A stretch of DNA of 64,000 nucleotides, taken from the NCBI GenBank assembly GCA_017886875.1, contig JAGHIZ010000069.1, positions 1 to 64,000 of the forward strand, read 5' to 3'. The DNA is from Butyricicoccus sp. Lineage in GTDB: Bacteria > Bacillota > Clostridia > Oscillospirales > Butyricicoccaceae. This document shows, in pieces, positions 50,404-59,099 of this stretch (position 1 is its first letter; every line of letters begins with the position of its first letter). The notes below the pieces were generated by a model. The model was not told where the DNA came from and did no database searches. It was given only the letters and a program-made list of their open reading frames with translations. The translations under genes and the position numbers were made by a program.

Positions 50404-51762
50404 ATGATTAACACTGGAGATATTCTCGAAACAATACAAATGATTGAAGAAGAACATCTTGACATCAGAACTATTACAATGGGTATTTCCCTTAGAGATT
50501 TAGCATCTGATGATATTGATGTTTTAAGTGATAAAATCTATGATAAAATCACAAAGAGAGCAGAAAAACTGGTTTCAACTGGTGAAAGTATTGAACGTGA
50601 ACTCGGTATTCCTATTATAAATAAGCGTATTTCTGTAACACCTATTGCTATGATTGGTGCTACTACAAACGCTAATAGCTATGTTAAACTTGCTCAGGCA
50701 CTTGATAGAGCAGCGGCTACTACTGGTGTAAATTTCATTGGCGGTTTTTCTGCACTTGTGCAAAAGGGTTTTGCTAAGGGCGATGAAATTTTAATTAACT
50801 CTATTCCAGAGGCTCTGGCAGTTACAAATAATGTGTGTTCTTCTGTAAATGTTGCATCTACTAAAGCGGGTGTGAACCTTGATGCAATCGCTAAAATGGG
50901 TGAAATCATAAAGCAAACAGCAGAAAACACAAAAGATAATCAATCTATGGGTTGTGCAAAACTTGTCGTTTTTGCAAATGCTGTTGATGATAACCCATTT
51001 ATGGCAGGTGCTTTTCATGGCATAGGTGAACCAGAAACCGTACTTAATGTTGGTGTATCTGGCCCAGGTGTTGTACAGGCTGCTATTCGTCGTGCTGGTG
51101 ATTGCTCTATCGGTGAAGTAGCTGAAATTATCAAGAAAACCGCATTTAAAATTACTCGTATGGGTCAACTTGTTGGTTCTCTTGCAAGTGAACGTTTAGG
51201 CGTGCCATTTGGTATTGTTGACTTGTCACTTGCTCCAACTCCTGCTGTTGGTGACTCTGTTGCTCGTATACTTGAAGAAGTTGGTCTGGAAACCTGTGGC
51301 TGTTGTGGTACTACCGCTATACTTGCAATGCTCAATGATGCAGTAAAAAAAGGCGGTGTAATGGCATCTTCTAATGTTGGTGGTTTATCTGGTGCATTTA
51401 TTCCAGTATCTGAAGATGAAGGCATGATTGCAGCGGTTCAAGCTGGTGTGCTTTCAATGGAAAAATTAGAAGCTATGACTGCTGTTTGCTCTGTTGGTAT
51501 TGATATGGTTGCTGTTCCAGGTGATACAACAGCGGAAGTCATTTCTGGTCTTATCGCTGATGAAATTGCAATCGGTGTTGTTAATAATAAAACAACTGCG
51601 GTTAGAGTTATTCCTGCAATCGGTAAAACAGTAGGTGATAGCGTAGAGTTTGGAGGTCTATTAGGTTCTGCTCCTATTATGCCAGTTTCTACTCATTCTC
51701 CTGCAAAGTTTATTCATCGTGGTGGACGTATTCCAGCACCTATTCATAGTCTTAAAAACTAA
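50404..51762 (+). CDS. UPF0210 (DUF711, PFL-like) protein
   Basis: A 452-residue member of the UPF0210/DUF711 family, structurally related to glycyl-radical (PFL-like) folds but without an obvious glycyl-radical motif. Conserved stretches include [51 protein letters not shown] and [20 protein letters not shown]. The biochemical role is unknown. The pairing with an ACT protein is highly conserved, suggesting allosteric control by an amino acid. Confidence 0.9.
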   Translation: MINTGDILETIQMIEEEHLDIRTITMGISLRDLASDDIDVLSDKIYDKITKRAEKLVSTGESIERELGIPIINKRISVTPIAMIGATTNANSYVKLAQALDRAAATTGVNFIGGFSALVQKGFAKGDEILINSIPEALAVTNNVCSSVNVASTKAGVNLDAIAKMGEIIKQTAENTKDNQSMGCAKLVVFANAVDDNPFMAGAFHGIGEPETVLNVGVSGPGVVQAAIRRAGDCSIGEVAEIIKKTAFKITRMGQLVGSLASERLGVPFGIVDLSLAPTPAVGDSVARILEEVGLETCGCCGTTAILAMLNDAVKKGGVMASSNVGGLSGAFIPVSEDEGMIAAVQAGVLSMEKLEAMTAVCSVGIDMVAVPGDTTAEVISGLIADEIAIGVVNNKTTAVRVIPAIGKTVGDSVEFGGLLGSAPIMPVSTHSPAKFIHRGGRIPAPIHSLKN

Positions 51763-51768
51763 AAATAT

Positions 51769-51803
51769 AGGCTCTGTTGATTTTTACAGAGCCTAATTTT
51801 TTT
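51769..51803 (+). terminator. Intrinsic terminator after the UPF0210 gene
   Basis: AGGCTCTGT (51769-51777) pairs with ACAGAGCCT (51786-51794), then AATTTTTTT. The gerB-like stop lies in the T-run on the other strand. Confidence 0.85.
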
Positions 51804-52665
51804 ATCTTTTAAATTTTCTTAAAGCGGGAATAGCCGACCTAAAACAAGTTATTGCAAGAGTTAGCATAAGAGAAGAACGCACAGCCTCACAAAGCACTAT
51901 ACTACAAGCAAAAATAACTTCTCCACGCTGTAAAAAATCACCAACTGAAAACACACCAGCAGCCGAAAAACATGGATAAGGTAATTTACTGCAAGCAAGC
52001 CCTAAAACAAGATAAGCTCTAAGTGCAATAAGTGTTAAACCTAAACCACCTATAATTACACCAGTTGTACAGTGCTTGGTAGTTGATAAATTTTCTGTTT
52101 GAGTACAAAGCAGTAAAGCAGGAATTAAATATAAAAACCTTGTGCTTATACCAAAATTAAAATATTTTGGTAAATTCATAGCATATTCAGGTGTGGAGTC
52201 AGAAATCGTAATAAAAAGTGAAATGACAATTATAAAAATACATAAATAAGCGCTTGGATATGCCCACATTGCAACCGCAGTTCGTCCACGTCTGCCCGCT
52301 CGCCATGCAACAAAAAATAACACAAGCATACTTAAATACTGAGGTATAGCAGGAAATGCAGTAATCTGCCAAAATTTAGACAATCTTATACCTGATAAGA
52401 TAAGCACAAAAACCGCTATTAAACCAACTATAAATAAAAGTGGTTTACCAATAAAACTTGGCACTTTAAGACATAGAGCCTCAAAATCTCTTATATTAAA
52501 ATATGCAAGCAGTTTTAAATAAATAAAAGTTATTAAAGCAAAAATTATAGTTGAAATTAAAAAAGAAAATATATCTTTTGGTGAAGTTTCGAGATATAAA
52601 CCATCAGCAAGCAGAAAAACTGCAAGAAATGCACCTTGCCAACGAGGGAAAAGTGTGTCACGCAT
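51802..52665 (-). CDS. GerB-type germinant receptor permease subunit, short form
   Basis: A 287-residue membrane protein with about eight hydrophobic segments. The amino-acid-permease-like GerAB/GerKB pattern is visible late in the protein (YPCFSAAGVFSVGDFLQRGEV, cf. the family YPxxxxxRxIxxGxFLxRxE). GerB normally has about 360 residues and ten segments; this one is about 75 shorter. It overlaps the gerC-like gene by 8 bp and is the third gene of the set. It would form part of the inner-membrane germinant receptor of the spore. Confidence 0.75.
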   Translation of the reverse strand: MRDTLFPRWQGAFLAVFLLADGLYLETSPKDIFSFLISTIIFALITFIYLKLLAYFNIRDFEALCLKVPSFIGKPLLFIVGLIAVFVLILSGIRLSKFWQITAFPAIPQYLSMLVLFFVAWRAGRRGRTAVAMWAYPSAYLCIFIIVISLFITISDSTPEYAMNLPKYFNFGISTRFLYLIPALLLCTQTENLSTTKHCTTGVIIGGLGLTLIALRAYLVLGLACSKLPYPCFSAAGVFSVGDFLQRGEVIFACSIVLCEAVRSSLMLTLAITCFRSAIPALRKFKR

Positions 52666-53311
52666 ATTTTACACCTCCATCACTTGATATTATAATACTG
52701 GATTTTGGCGAAACATGACCATCGTCGGACAAGGTAAGAACAGGAAGTGCAATGTCTCGACCGTCTAAGCGATAATCTAAAATCCTAAACATAGGGAAAT
52801 CTAAAAAAGTTTGGTCTTTAGTTCGCTTTTCAAGCAGTGATGAAAGAGCCATTCCAGGGATACCATCGGTTACAGAGGGTGTTTGCAATATTTCATCAGG
52901 TGTTGAGTTTTCAGCAACTGCAATTCTAAGTGTTAATCTTGCATCTGGTCGTTCTATTAAGCTATTAACCAAATTATCAATATCAAATTTAGCTATATTT
53001 TCGCTTACTATAATAATAGAGGCATGGCTTAAATATAATCTACTTGCAAGCATCATATCAGCATTATAAAATAAATCTGAAAAATTTTCTGCTTTTACAG
53101 TGAAATATGCAGGGGATACTTCACCGTCCAAACTATCTTGTCTTATGCTTTCGATTGTCATTTGATAAAGATTATCTTTTTTATCTATTGCAAGTGCAGA
53201 AATAGGCAAAATTTGACCTGCATTCTGATTTAATTCTACACGTTTATTTTTCGTTTGTTGACAGCCAGTTAGCATTAAAAGGCAGATTGTAAGAAGTAAA
53301 AGTTTTTTCAT
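52658..53311 (-). CDS. GerC-type germinant receptor lipoprotein, truncated form
   Basis: A 217-residue lipoprotein: signal peptide with lipobox LMLTGC (Cys near residue 17), then a single N-terminal GerC-like domain with RLYLSHASIIIVSENIA and LIERPDARLTLRIAVA, typical of Ger(x)C. Normal GerC proteins are about 350-400 residues with two more domains, which are missing here. Frames are intact and overlap both neighbours by 4-8 bp, so this looks like a stable compact version rather than a recent break. Confidence 0.78.
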   Translation of the reverse strand: MKKLLLLTICLLMLTGCQQTKNKRVELNQNAGQILPISALAIDKKDNLYQMTIESIRQDSLDGEVSPAYFTVKAENFSDLFYNADMMLASRLYLSHASIIIVSENIAKFDIDNLVNSLIERPDARLTLRIAVAENSTPDEILQTPSVTDGIPGMALSSLLEKRTKDQTFLDFPMFRILDYRLDGRDIALPVLTLSDDGHVSPKSSIIISSDGGVKYA

Positions 53312-54744
53312 TTTTTACTCCTTCCTGCGATAAAGCGTTTATTTTTCATTTTTCGCCAACTTATTCTCATATCTCTATCTTCTGTATGAGCATTAACTCT
53401 AGAGAGTAGGTTTAATAAATAAGGCATAGAACATGAATGAAGTGCACATAAATGCAGTAAAACAGAGGAAAGCCCTAAAACAAGTCCATAAAGACCAAAT
53501 AATGCTGAACAGATAAGCAAAATAAAACGCAAATATAAAGCAGCATTTTGTAATTTAGGGGCAGCAAGCCCAGTAACAGCCGCAATAGCGACTATAATTA
53601 CAGCAGGTGCAGAAATAAGTCTTGCAGAAACAGCTGATTGACCAAGCACTAAGCCGCCTACAATGGACATAGTAGAGCCAATAACCCCAGGTGTACGAGT
53701 GCCCGCTTCCTTGAGTATTTCAAACACTATTAAAAGTGTGAAAATCTCCCAAAGAGGGGGAAGGGGTACACCTTTTTGTGCAGCCGCTAAAGCTAATAAC
53801 ATTCTTGTTGGTAAAAGCTCAGCATGATAATAAAGAAGTGCTACATATAAAGCAGGGATAATAATAGACAGCATTATGCCACAAGAACGTATTATTCGTG
53901 CAAGGCTTGCTTGCATAACAGGTAAATAATAATCGTCATTTGCTTGTATACATTCTTGTAAAATACAAGGGGCAGTTAATACAACTGGTGTACCATCAGT
54001 TATAATAGCAACCCTGCCTTCGAGCAGTTTTGCAACCACTACATCTGGTCTTTCAGTTGTGCCAAGGGTTGGAAAAGGTGAATTTTGTTCATCTCTTATA
54101 CATTCAGCTATATAGTTTGCATCTAAAATACCGTCAAGTTCTATGCTATCAAGTCGTTTTTTTATTTCCTTAACTAACTTTTCATCGGTTACGCCTTCAA
54201 GGTAGCATAAACAAACTGCGGTTTGGCTATGTGTTGCCATACGTGAAAAGGAAAATTTTAGCCTTGTATCATTTAAACGCCTTCTAATCATAGATAGATT
54301 TATCATAAAAGCTTCTGTGAAACCCTCTCGAGGACCTCTTAGCACACGCTCATTATCAGGCTCGCTTGATGAACGTACAGAAAACCCTTTTGTATTAACT
54401 ACAACAGGCTTGTCTTCACCTTCGGTTAAAATAACAGTATCACCATACATCATAGCTGAAAGCATTTTGTTAAGGTCGGGCTGTACTATGCTGTCATTTA
54501 TTTGAATTATTGTTTCAGCTAAGGTTTCAGCGGTTACTTTGTTTTCATAACATGAAACTATTGGTCTTATTATACTTTGATTTATTGCAAGATTGTTTAC
54601 CATTCCATCAAAAAAGCACACTGCACAAGTAAGACCATTTTTATTTTTTGCCATTCTAGTTATAAATGTGTTATCATTTTTGAAAATGTCTTTTAAAACC
54701 TGTACATTATGTTCAAGTGATGTTGTAAATTTAATTTCAGCCAT
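53308..54744 (-). CDS. GerA-type germinant receptor subunit
   Basis: A 478-residue protein of the GerA/SpoVAF family. A soluble N-terminal domain (about 1-230; GLTCAVCFFDGMVNNLAI, YGDTVILTEGEDKPVVVNTKG, GPREGFTEAFMINLSMIRRR) precedes about five transmembrane segments (about 265-450), with RTPGVIGSTMSIVGGLVLGQSA in the core. It is the channel-forming subunit of the spore germinant receptor. The ATG at 54744 follows AAAGGAGCG; the upstream extension lacks a ribosome site. It is the first gene of gerA-gerC-gerB, 54 bp after spoIIP. Confidence 0.92.
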   Translation of the reverse strand: MAEIKFTTSLEHNVQVLKDIFKNDNTFITRMAKNKNGLTCAVCFFDGMVNNLAINQSIIRPIVSCYENKVTAETLAETIIQINDSIVQPDLNKMLSAMMYGDTVILTEGEDKPVVVNTKGFSVRSSSEPDNERVLRGPREGFTEAFMINLSMIRRRLNDTRLKFSFSRMATHSQTAVCLCYLEGVTDEKLVKEIKKRLDSIELDGILDANYIAECIRDEQNSPFPTLGTTERPDVVVAKLLEGRVAIITDGTPVVLTAPCILQECIQANDDYYLPVMQASLARIIRSCGIMLSIIIPALYVALLYYHAELLPTRMLLALAAAQKGVPLPPLWEIFTLLIVFEILKEAGTRTPGVIGSTMSIVGGLVLGQSAVSARLISAPAVIIVAIAAVTGLAAPKLQNAALYLRFILLICSALFGLYGLVLGLSSVLLHLCALHSCSMPYLLNLLSRVNAHTEDRDMRISWRKMKNKRFIAGRSKK

Positions 54745-54798
54745 AAAAAAACGCTCCTTTGGGATAAAGTATAACCAAAAGAGCAAATATAATACATT

Positions 54799-55842
54799 TT
54801 ATTTGGGTGCAAGCATATAAGTAGCAAGAGTATCGCCAAAAAGCTGTATAGAATAAATAGCTTCTTCAAGAGTATTGCCAGAAGTGCCAACTTCTAATAA
54901 CATAGAACCAGATGTTAAATGCAGATTAAAACGCTGCTTTCTAAGGTTTATTGAACGCATTAAATTAGGATAAGCTGCATCTAATTCTCTTTGAAGTGTT
55001 ACAGCATATCCTAAATGTTCTTCCCAATCATCAAAAGCAAGTCCACTTGCATCAGTGCCCATTACAAGCATCATTTGTGCTGCGGTTTTACCGTTTATAT
55101 CAGTTGTAAGTTTTTTTGGTGTGCCATCAGCATTTAAAATAGCGTCACGGTGTATATCAATAGTCATTTTTATACTTGGATATTGTTCTAAAGCTGCCTT
55201 TACATTTTTAAGTGAAGCACCATAAGAACCATTATATGATGGATAGTCGTTAAGGTCAGTAAGATGTATTGTTTTTATGCCTCGGCTTTCAAGTACCTTG
55301 CAAAGTTCTTCGCCAACTCTAACCATATTTTGATTGGTGTCAAGTGTTCTAGCTTCACCGCTTGGGGTATAGGTGTTAGTGCCAGACTGTGTGTATGCCT
55401 CAGTAGCATGAGTGTGATATATAAGCACTACAGGTTCATTGCTATCTGCTGTTATACGTTTTGGATTATCTAGCATAGATTGTAAATTAAATTCATAACC
55501 TGATTGATTGCTAAATTTTACAGTGTCAGCTTTTGGTATTTCATCTGGGTTTATTGGTTGCTTTTCGGTTGTTTGCTCGGCTGTTTGTACTTCTTGTTCG
55601 GTTTGCTCAGTTTCAGCAACTTCTATAACTGTTTCTGATGATTTATTTTCTATATTTTCGGTATATTCTCCTGTTTCGAGTGCAAGGGCAGCACGAACGA
55701 AACGGTCATTTTGAGCTAAATTGGAAAGTATATCTTTTACAAGCTCATCACCTCCAGCTTTACCACTTAAAAGTAAGACTGCGGCTAGTATAAGACAGAA
55801 AAATGCGGGAGTAGAGTTATTACTGCTTTTACGTCGTTTCAT
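54799..55842 (-). CDS. spoIIP: Stage II sporulation protein P (SpoIIP)
   Basis: A 347-residue peptidoglycan amidase/endopeptidase of the engulfment complex. It has an N-terminal transmembrane anchor (about 12-28, PAFFCLILAAVLLLSG), a low-complexity E/Q/T-rich linker (about 70-110) and the SpoIIP catalytic domain with VVLIYHTHATEAY (about 145), IDIHRDAI (about 235) and a late LLEVGTSGNTLEEA. It degrades septal wall with SpoIID to drive membrane migration. It is 58 bp downstream of gpr, the conserved gpr-spoIIP pair. Confidence 0.95.
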   Translation of the reverse strand: MKRRKSSNNSTPAFFCLILAAVLLLSGKAGGDELVKDILSNLAQNDRFVRAALALETGEYTENIENKSSETVIEVAETEQTEQEVQTAEQTTEKQPINPDEIPKADTVKFSNQSGYEFNLQSMLDNPKRITADSNEPVVLIYHTHATEAYTQSGTNTYTPSGEARTLDTNQNMVRVGEELCKVLESRGIKTIHLTDLNDYPSYNGSYGASLKNVKAALEQYPSIKMTIDIHRDAILNADGTPKKLTTDINGKTAAQMMLVMGTDASGLAFDDWEEHLGYAVTLQRELDAAYPNLMRSINLRKQRFNLHLTSGSMLLEVGTSGNTLEEAIYSIQLFGDTLATYMLAPK

Positions 55843-55900
55843 TCATGTTGACCTCCTTGGTAATTTGTACCTAAGCTAATATATGGTCAGCATTTATAAT

Positions 55901-56758
55901 TTATGACAAATATAAATCTATAGTTTCAGGGGTTAAATTAGGTTGAAATGCCATATTAAGAGCATAGCCTATAACACGGGAAATATCATTTACATCTTTG
56001 TCTATATCTCTTGTGGTTACAAAAAGAGGGGTTTTAGTGTCTTGTGAGAGTAAAGCACCAGCATCAATAACAGTTGGTGCACCGATTGAAATAACAGGAA
56101 CAGACAATGTTTTTTCATTTAAAGCTGCACGAGAATTTTGAACGCCTGAGCCTGGAACTATACCAGTATTAGAAAGTTGTATAGTTTTACAAAGTCTGTC
56201 TACATCACCGGCTGCAAGTGCATCAATAGCTATAACAACAGAGGGGTTAATTTGTTCAATAATGCCCTTTGCAAGTTCTTTGACTTCAATTCCTGTTTGA
56301 CCTAATACGCCAGAGGAAATAACGCTTACAGAACGCCAATTATTAAATAAATCAGGCTCTTTGTCTATTAAATGTCTTGTTGCAAGCAAGTATTCACAAG
56401 AGAAAGGTCCTATTGCATCAGGAGTTATTTGTCTGTTTCCAAGCCCTAAAACCAAAGCGGGTGCATTATTATTTTGTGGTAAAAGCTTTTTTATACAGTC
56501 CGAAAGGGCATTACATGCTCTGGAAAAGGCATCTTCTTCTCTCCTTGCAAGTGCATCTATTACTATGGTATCATATATTCCTATTGGCTTACCGATTTTT
56601 TCAGCTGCATCTTCTGTTTTAATTTCAACCGTTGTAACTTCAAAACCAGATAAATTTTCCGTTTTACTTATAACACCAGATAATTCACTTATATTATCTT
56701 GTTTGCTAAACTCAAGAGCTTCTATCGCAAGGTCAGTTCTACAGCCTTTTATTAACAT
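55901..56758 (-). CDS. gpr: Germination protease GPR
   Basis: A 285-residue aspartic-like endopeptidase (family A25) that degrades small acid-soluble spore proteins at germination. The N-terminal RTDLAIEALE matches the SASP-like autoprocessing site. The catalytic-core stretches are LVLGLGNRQITPDAIGP (about 110-126), SSGVLGQTGIEVKE, VVIAIDALAAGD and the C-terminal TTRDIDKDVNDISRVIGYALN. AAAGGGGC precedes the ATG. It is divergent from rpsT, as in Bacillus. Confidence 0.95.
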   Translation of the reverse strand: MLIKGCRTDLAIEALEFSKQDNISELSGVISKTENLSGFEVTTVEIKTEDAAEKIGKPIGIYDTIVIDALARREEDAFSRACNALSDCIKKLLPQNNNAPALVLGLGNRQITPDAIGPFSCEYLLATRHLIDKEPDLFNNWRSVSVISSGVLGQTGIEVKELAKGIIEQINPSVVIAIDALAAGDVDRLCKTIQLSNTGIVPGSGVQNSRAALNEKTLSVPVISIGAPTVIDAGALLSQDTKTPLFVTTRDIDKDVNDISRVIGYALNMAFQPNLTPETIDLYLS

Positions 56759-56791
56759 AATTCTGCCCCTTTCAAATATATAATAAATGCA

Positions 56792-56819
56792 GTATATGTG
56801 AAAAATATATGTTTATTCA
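56792..56819 (-). promoter_or_regulatory. Possible forespore (sigma-G-like) promoter of gpr
   Basis: On the minus strand, TGAATA (56814-56819), 15-bp spacer, CATATAC (56792-56798), about 35 bp before gpr. It resembles forespore-type promoters, and gpr is sigma-F/G-dependent in Bacillus, but the match is partial. Confidence 0.3.
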
Positions 56820-56868
56820 TCGAAATATAAGATATTTAAAAAAATAATTATAAAAATAAAAATAATGC

Positions 56869-56897
56869 TTGCTTTTTTGCTGAAAAGATGATAGTAT
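56869..56897 (+). promoter_or_regulatory. Sigma-A promoter of rpsT
   Basis: TTGCTT (56869-56874), 17-bp spacer, TAGTAT (56892-56897); the rpsT start is 43 bp downstream. Confidence 0.6.
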
Positions 56898-56939
56898 TAT
56901 AAATACTGATGACTAGCTAGAGCAAGGAGGTGGAATCGA

Positions 56940-57203
56940 ATGCCAAATATTAAGTCTGCAAAGAAGCGTGTCAAGGTAACCAAGATTAAGGCTATGCGTA
57001 ACCAGATGGCTAAGAGTGCTCTTAAAACCATTCTGAAGAAGTTTGATGCAGCTGTTGAAAGCGGTGATAAGGCTGCTGCTGAGGTTGCATACAAGGCTGC
57101 TGTTAAGGCAGTGGACAAGGCCGCTGCAAAGCATCTTATGCATAAGAATGCTGCCTCTCATAAGAAGAGTGCTCTGACTTTAAAGCTGAACGCTATCGGC
57201 TAA
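56940..57203 (+). CDS. rpsT: 30S ribosomal protein S20
   Basis: An 87-residue, lysine/alanine-rich, all-helical primary 16S rRNA-binding protein, MPNIKSAKKRVKVTKIKAMR. It is behind AAGGAGGTGG. The gene is monocistronic, with its own promoter and two tandem terminators, and divergent from gpr as in Bacillus. Confidence 0.97.
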   Translation: MPNIKSAKKRVKVTKIKAMRNQMAKSALKTILKKFDAAVESGDKAAAEVAYKAAVKAVDKAAAKHLMHKNAASHKKSALTLKLNAIG

Positions 57204-57222
57204 TTTAAAAGCATAAGATATT

Positions 57223-57256
57223 AAATGCTCTGTCTCTCTAAGACAGAGCATTTTTT
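57223..57256 (+). terminator. First terminator after rpsT
   Basis: AAATGCTCTGTCT (57223-57235) pairs with AGACAGAGCATTT (57241-57253), then T-run. Confidence 0.88.
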
Positions 57257-57264
57257 GAAATTTA

Positions 57265-57300
57265 AACGTGTGTCAAAAGTTAGACACACGTTTTGTTTTT
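57265..57300 (+). terminator. Second terminator after rpsT
   Basis: AACGTGTGTC (57265-57274) pairs with GACACACGTT (57283-57292), then TTGTTTTTT. It may also slow minus-strand transcription from the SLH gene. Confidence 0.75.
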
Positions 57301-58352
57301 TATTTTGAATAGTAGATTGCAGTTACAACCCCATCTTGAACAGATACAGTAGCATTTTTATATTCATCGCCAGTTGATATTGGCTCATTAGAAAGTAAAC
57401 TATAAGGGTCAAGACATATAGATGTCATATCTTCAGCTACTGATAGTGTTTCACCATTTACAGTTAAAATATTATTGTTCCAAGAAACGTTATCGTCCAT
57501 TTTTGCACTTTCATTAAGCACAGCATAAAATTCTTCGCCTTGACCGTATAACTTAGAACAATTATAAAGTCCTGCAAAAGTTTGACCATCTTCGTAATTT
57601 GTGATTTTTACATTAGAGTAAAATGCATCACCCACACAAAGATTAATTACATCAGGATTTTCTATATAAATAGGCTCACCAAGTCCATTTTTTTCAAGCA
57701 TAAGTGAGCGATAAAGTAAAACAGCAACCTCAGCTCGTGAGATTGTGTCATTTGGCAATAAATTGCCATCAACTCCATAAACTACATTTGAATTTGTAAG
57801 AGCTGAAACAGAATTAACAGCATAATCAGCTATATTATCAATATCTTGATAAGAATTAACAACTTTTTCATTGAATTTTATGCCGGTTTTTTCTAGGGTA
57901 TTTTTTAAAATAACTATTGCATCTTGTCTTGTAAGGGAAGCCTCTGGATTAAAGTTTCCTTGTGCATCACCAGATATAATACCTAGATTTTTTGCAGCAC
58001 TTATAGCAGAAGTATAATATTTATCTTTTTCTACATCTGCAAAATTATTGTCATTTGCATAATTTGTCATATTATATGCTCTACTGAGCATAGTTATAAA
58101 ATCCGCTCGGGTTAAATCTGCATTAGCATCATAAACACAATGTTCTTTACCGTTTATAATACCTGCATTAGCAAGATAATCTATCGCTTGTAATGCCCAA
58201 GAATGACCATCGTTTACATCTACAAAAAATACGGAATGGTCTGGGGCATATACAATGCAATTCTGCTCAATCACATCTGTTGCTGAAGCATTCACTAGGG
58301 CAGAGCAGAGAACTGTTGTCGAAAGCACCGTTGCAATCAGTTTCTTATTCAT
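57300..58352 (-). CDS. SLH-domain surface protein (small)
   Basis: A 350-residue exported protein: signal peptide (about 1-25, LIATVLSTTVLCSALV, cleaved near NASA), then three S-layer homology domains (about 40-215; VDVNDGHSWALQAIDYLANAG, FADVEKDKYYTSAISAAKNLG, YQDIDNIADYAVNSVSALTNSN) and a C-terminal domain of about 125 residues that I do not recognise. SLH domains attach it to the cell wall. A perfect Spo0A box lies upstream, so expression may change at sporulation entry. GGAGG precedes the ATG. Confidence 0.88.
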   Translation of the reverse strand: MNKKLIATVLSTTVLCSALVNASATDVIEQNCIVYAPDHSVFFVDVNDGHSWALQAIDYLANAGIINGKEHCVYDANADLTRADFITMLSRAYNMTNYANDNNFADVEKDKYYTSAISAAKNLGIISGDAQGNFNPEASLTRQDAIVILKNTLEKTGIKFNEKVVNSYQDIDNIADYAVNSVSALTNSNVVYGVDGNLLPNDTISRAEVAVLLYRSLMLEKNGLGEPIYIENPDVINLCVGDAFYSNVKITNYEDGQTFAGLYNCSKLYGQGEEFYAVLNESAKMDDNVSWNNNILTVNGETLSVAEDMTSICLDPYSLLSNEPISTGDEYKNATVSVQDGVVTAIYYSK

Positions 58353-58407
58353 ATAAAATGAACCTCCTTTGGTTTAAATGATGTGTAGAGTAAAAAATGA
58401 CTTCAAT

Positions 58408-58413
58408 ATTATA
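58408..58413 (-). promoter_or_regulatory. -10 element of the small SLH gene
   Basis: TATAAT on the minus strand with no good -35 at 17 bp. A weak -35 next to an upstream 0A box is the layout of an activator-dependent promoter. Confidence 0.4.
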
Positions 58414-58457
58414 TCATATAATTATGAAAAAGTAAAATAAAAATTTGGTTACATTTT

Positions 58458-58464
58458 TTCGACA
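58458..58464 (-). promoter_or_regulatory. 0A box upstream of the small SLH gene
   Basis: A perfect TGTCGAA on the minus strand, about 57-63 bp upstream of the predicted start of transcription. A 7-mer can occur by chance, so the evidence is position plus the weak -35. Confidence 0.4.
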
Positions 58465-58481
58465 TAATTCTTTATCAGGAT

Positions 58482-58515
58482 AAAAAAAGAAAACCCTTAA
58501 CTTTAAAGGGTTTTC
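58482..58515 (-). terminator. Intrinsic terminator after gloA
   Basis: GAAAACCCTT (58489-58498) pairs with AAGGGTTTTC (58506-58515); on the minus strand it is followed by a T7 run. Confidence 0.85.
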
Positions 58516-58535
58516 TAACATTAAATTATAGCTTT

Positions 58536-58907
58536 TTAATCTTTTTTAGGCACAATTTCTATCCAATAGCCATCTGGGTCAGATATAAAATAAATGCCCA
58601 TTGCTTCATTCTCAAAGCAAATACAGCCCATTTCTTTATGACGTTGGTGTGCTGCTTCAAAGTCATCTACAACAAGTGCAAGATGAAATTCATTGTCACC
58701 TAGATTGTAAGCCCTATCCCAATCACGAAGCCATGTAAGCTCTAAATTATGTTCGCTTACACCATCAGATAAATAAACAATTATAAACGAGCCATCTTCT
58801 GGGGTAATACGACGCACTTCTTTTAAATCTAACGCTTTTTTATAAAATTCAAGTGAAGTATCTAAGTCTTTAACATTAAAATTATTGTGTGCAAAACGAA
58901 ACTGCAT
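58536..58907 (-). CDS. gloA: Lactoylglutathione lyase / VOC-family glyoxalase I
   Basis: A 123-residue VOC-fold metalloenzyme resembling glyoxalase I. Candidate metal ligands are H6 in FRFAHNNFNV, a glutamate in HNLELTW, a histidine in NEFHLAL and a glutamate in GYWIEIVPK. These match the H-E-H-E pattern of the nickel-type enzyme, which isomerises the methylglyoxal-thiol hemithioacetal. Clostridia often lack glutathione, so the thiol cofactor may differ. It is monocistronic. Confidence 0.88.
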   Translation of the reverse strand: MQFRFAHNNFNVKDLDTSLEFYKKALDLKEVRRITPEDGSFIIVYLSDGVSEHNLELTWLRDWDRAYNLGDNEFHLALVVDDFEAAHQRHKEMGCICFENEAMGIYFISDPDGYWIEIVPKKD

Positions 58908-59032
58908 TTCTAATATCTCCTTAATAGGTAAAATTTACAGCAATACAGTAACATAATGAGCATAAAATATCAATAATAAAAATTTAAAATAATGAAAAAA
59001 ATTATATATATTTTTTTAGTAATACAATTTAC

Positions 59033-59061
59033 TTGCGTTGATAAGGGCAAAATGCTATACT
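59033..59061 (+). promoter_or_regulatory. Promoter of gdpP-rplI-dnaB
   Basis: TTGCGT (59033-59038), 17-bp spacer with TGC directly before TATACT (59056-59061). Confidence 0.65.
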
Positions 59062-59099
59062 ATATTGTGTTAATTTGTATATATAGGAGGTGTGGGCTT

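Noticed and set aside
54745..54830. Forespore sigma promoter directly before gerA
   Set aside because: A GTATT-17-TATACT pattern can be drawn inside the spoIIP end, but it matches neither sigma-G nor sigma-F well enough to report.
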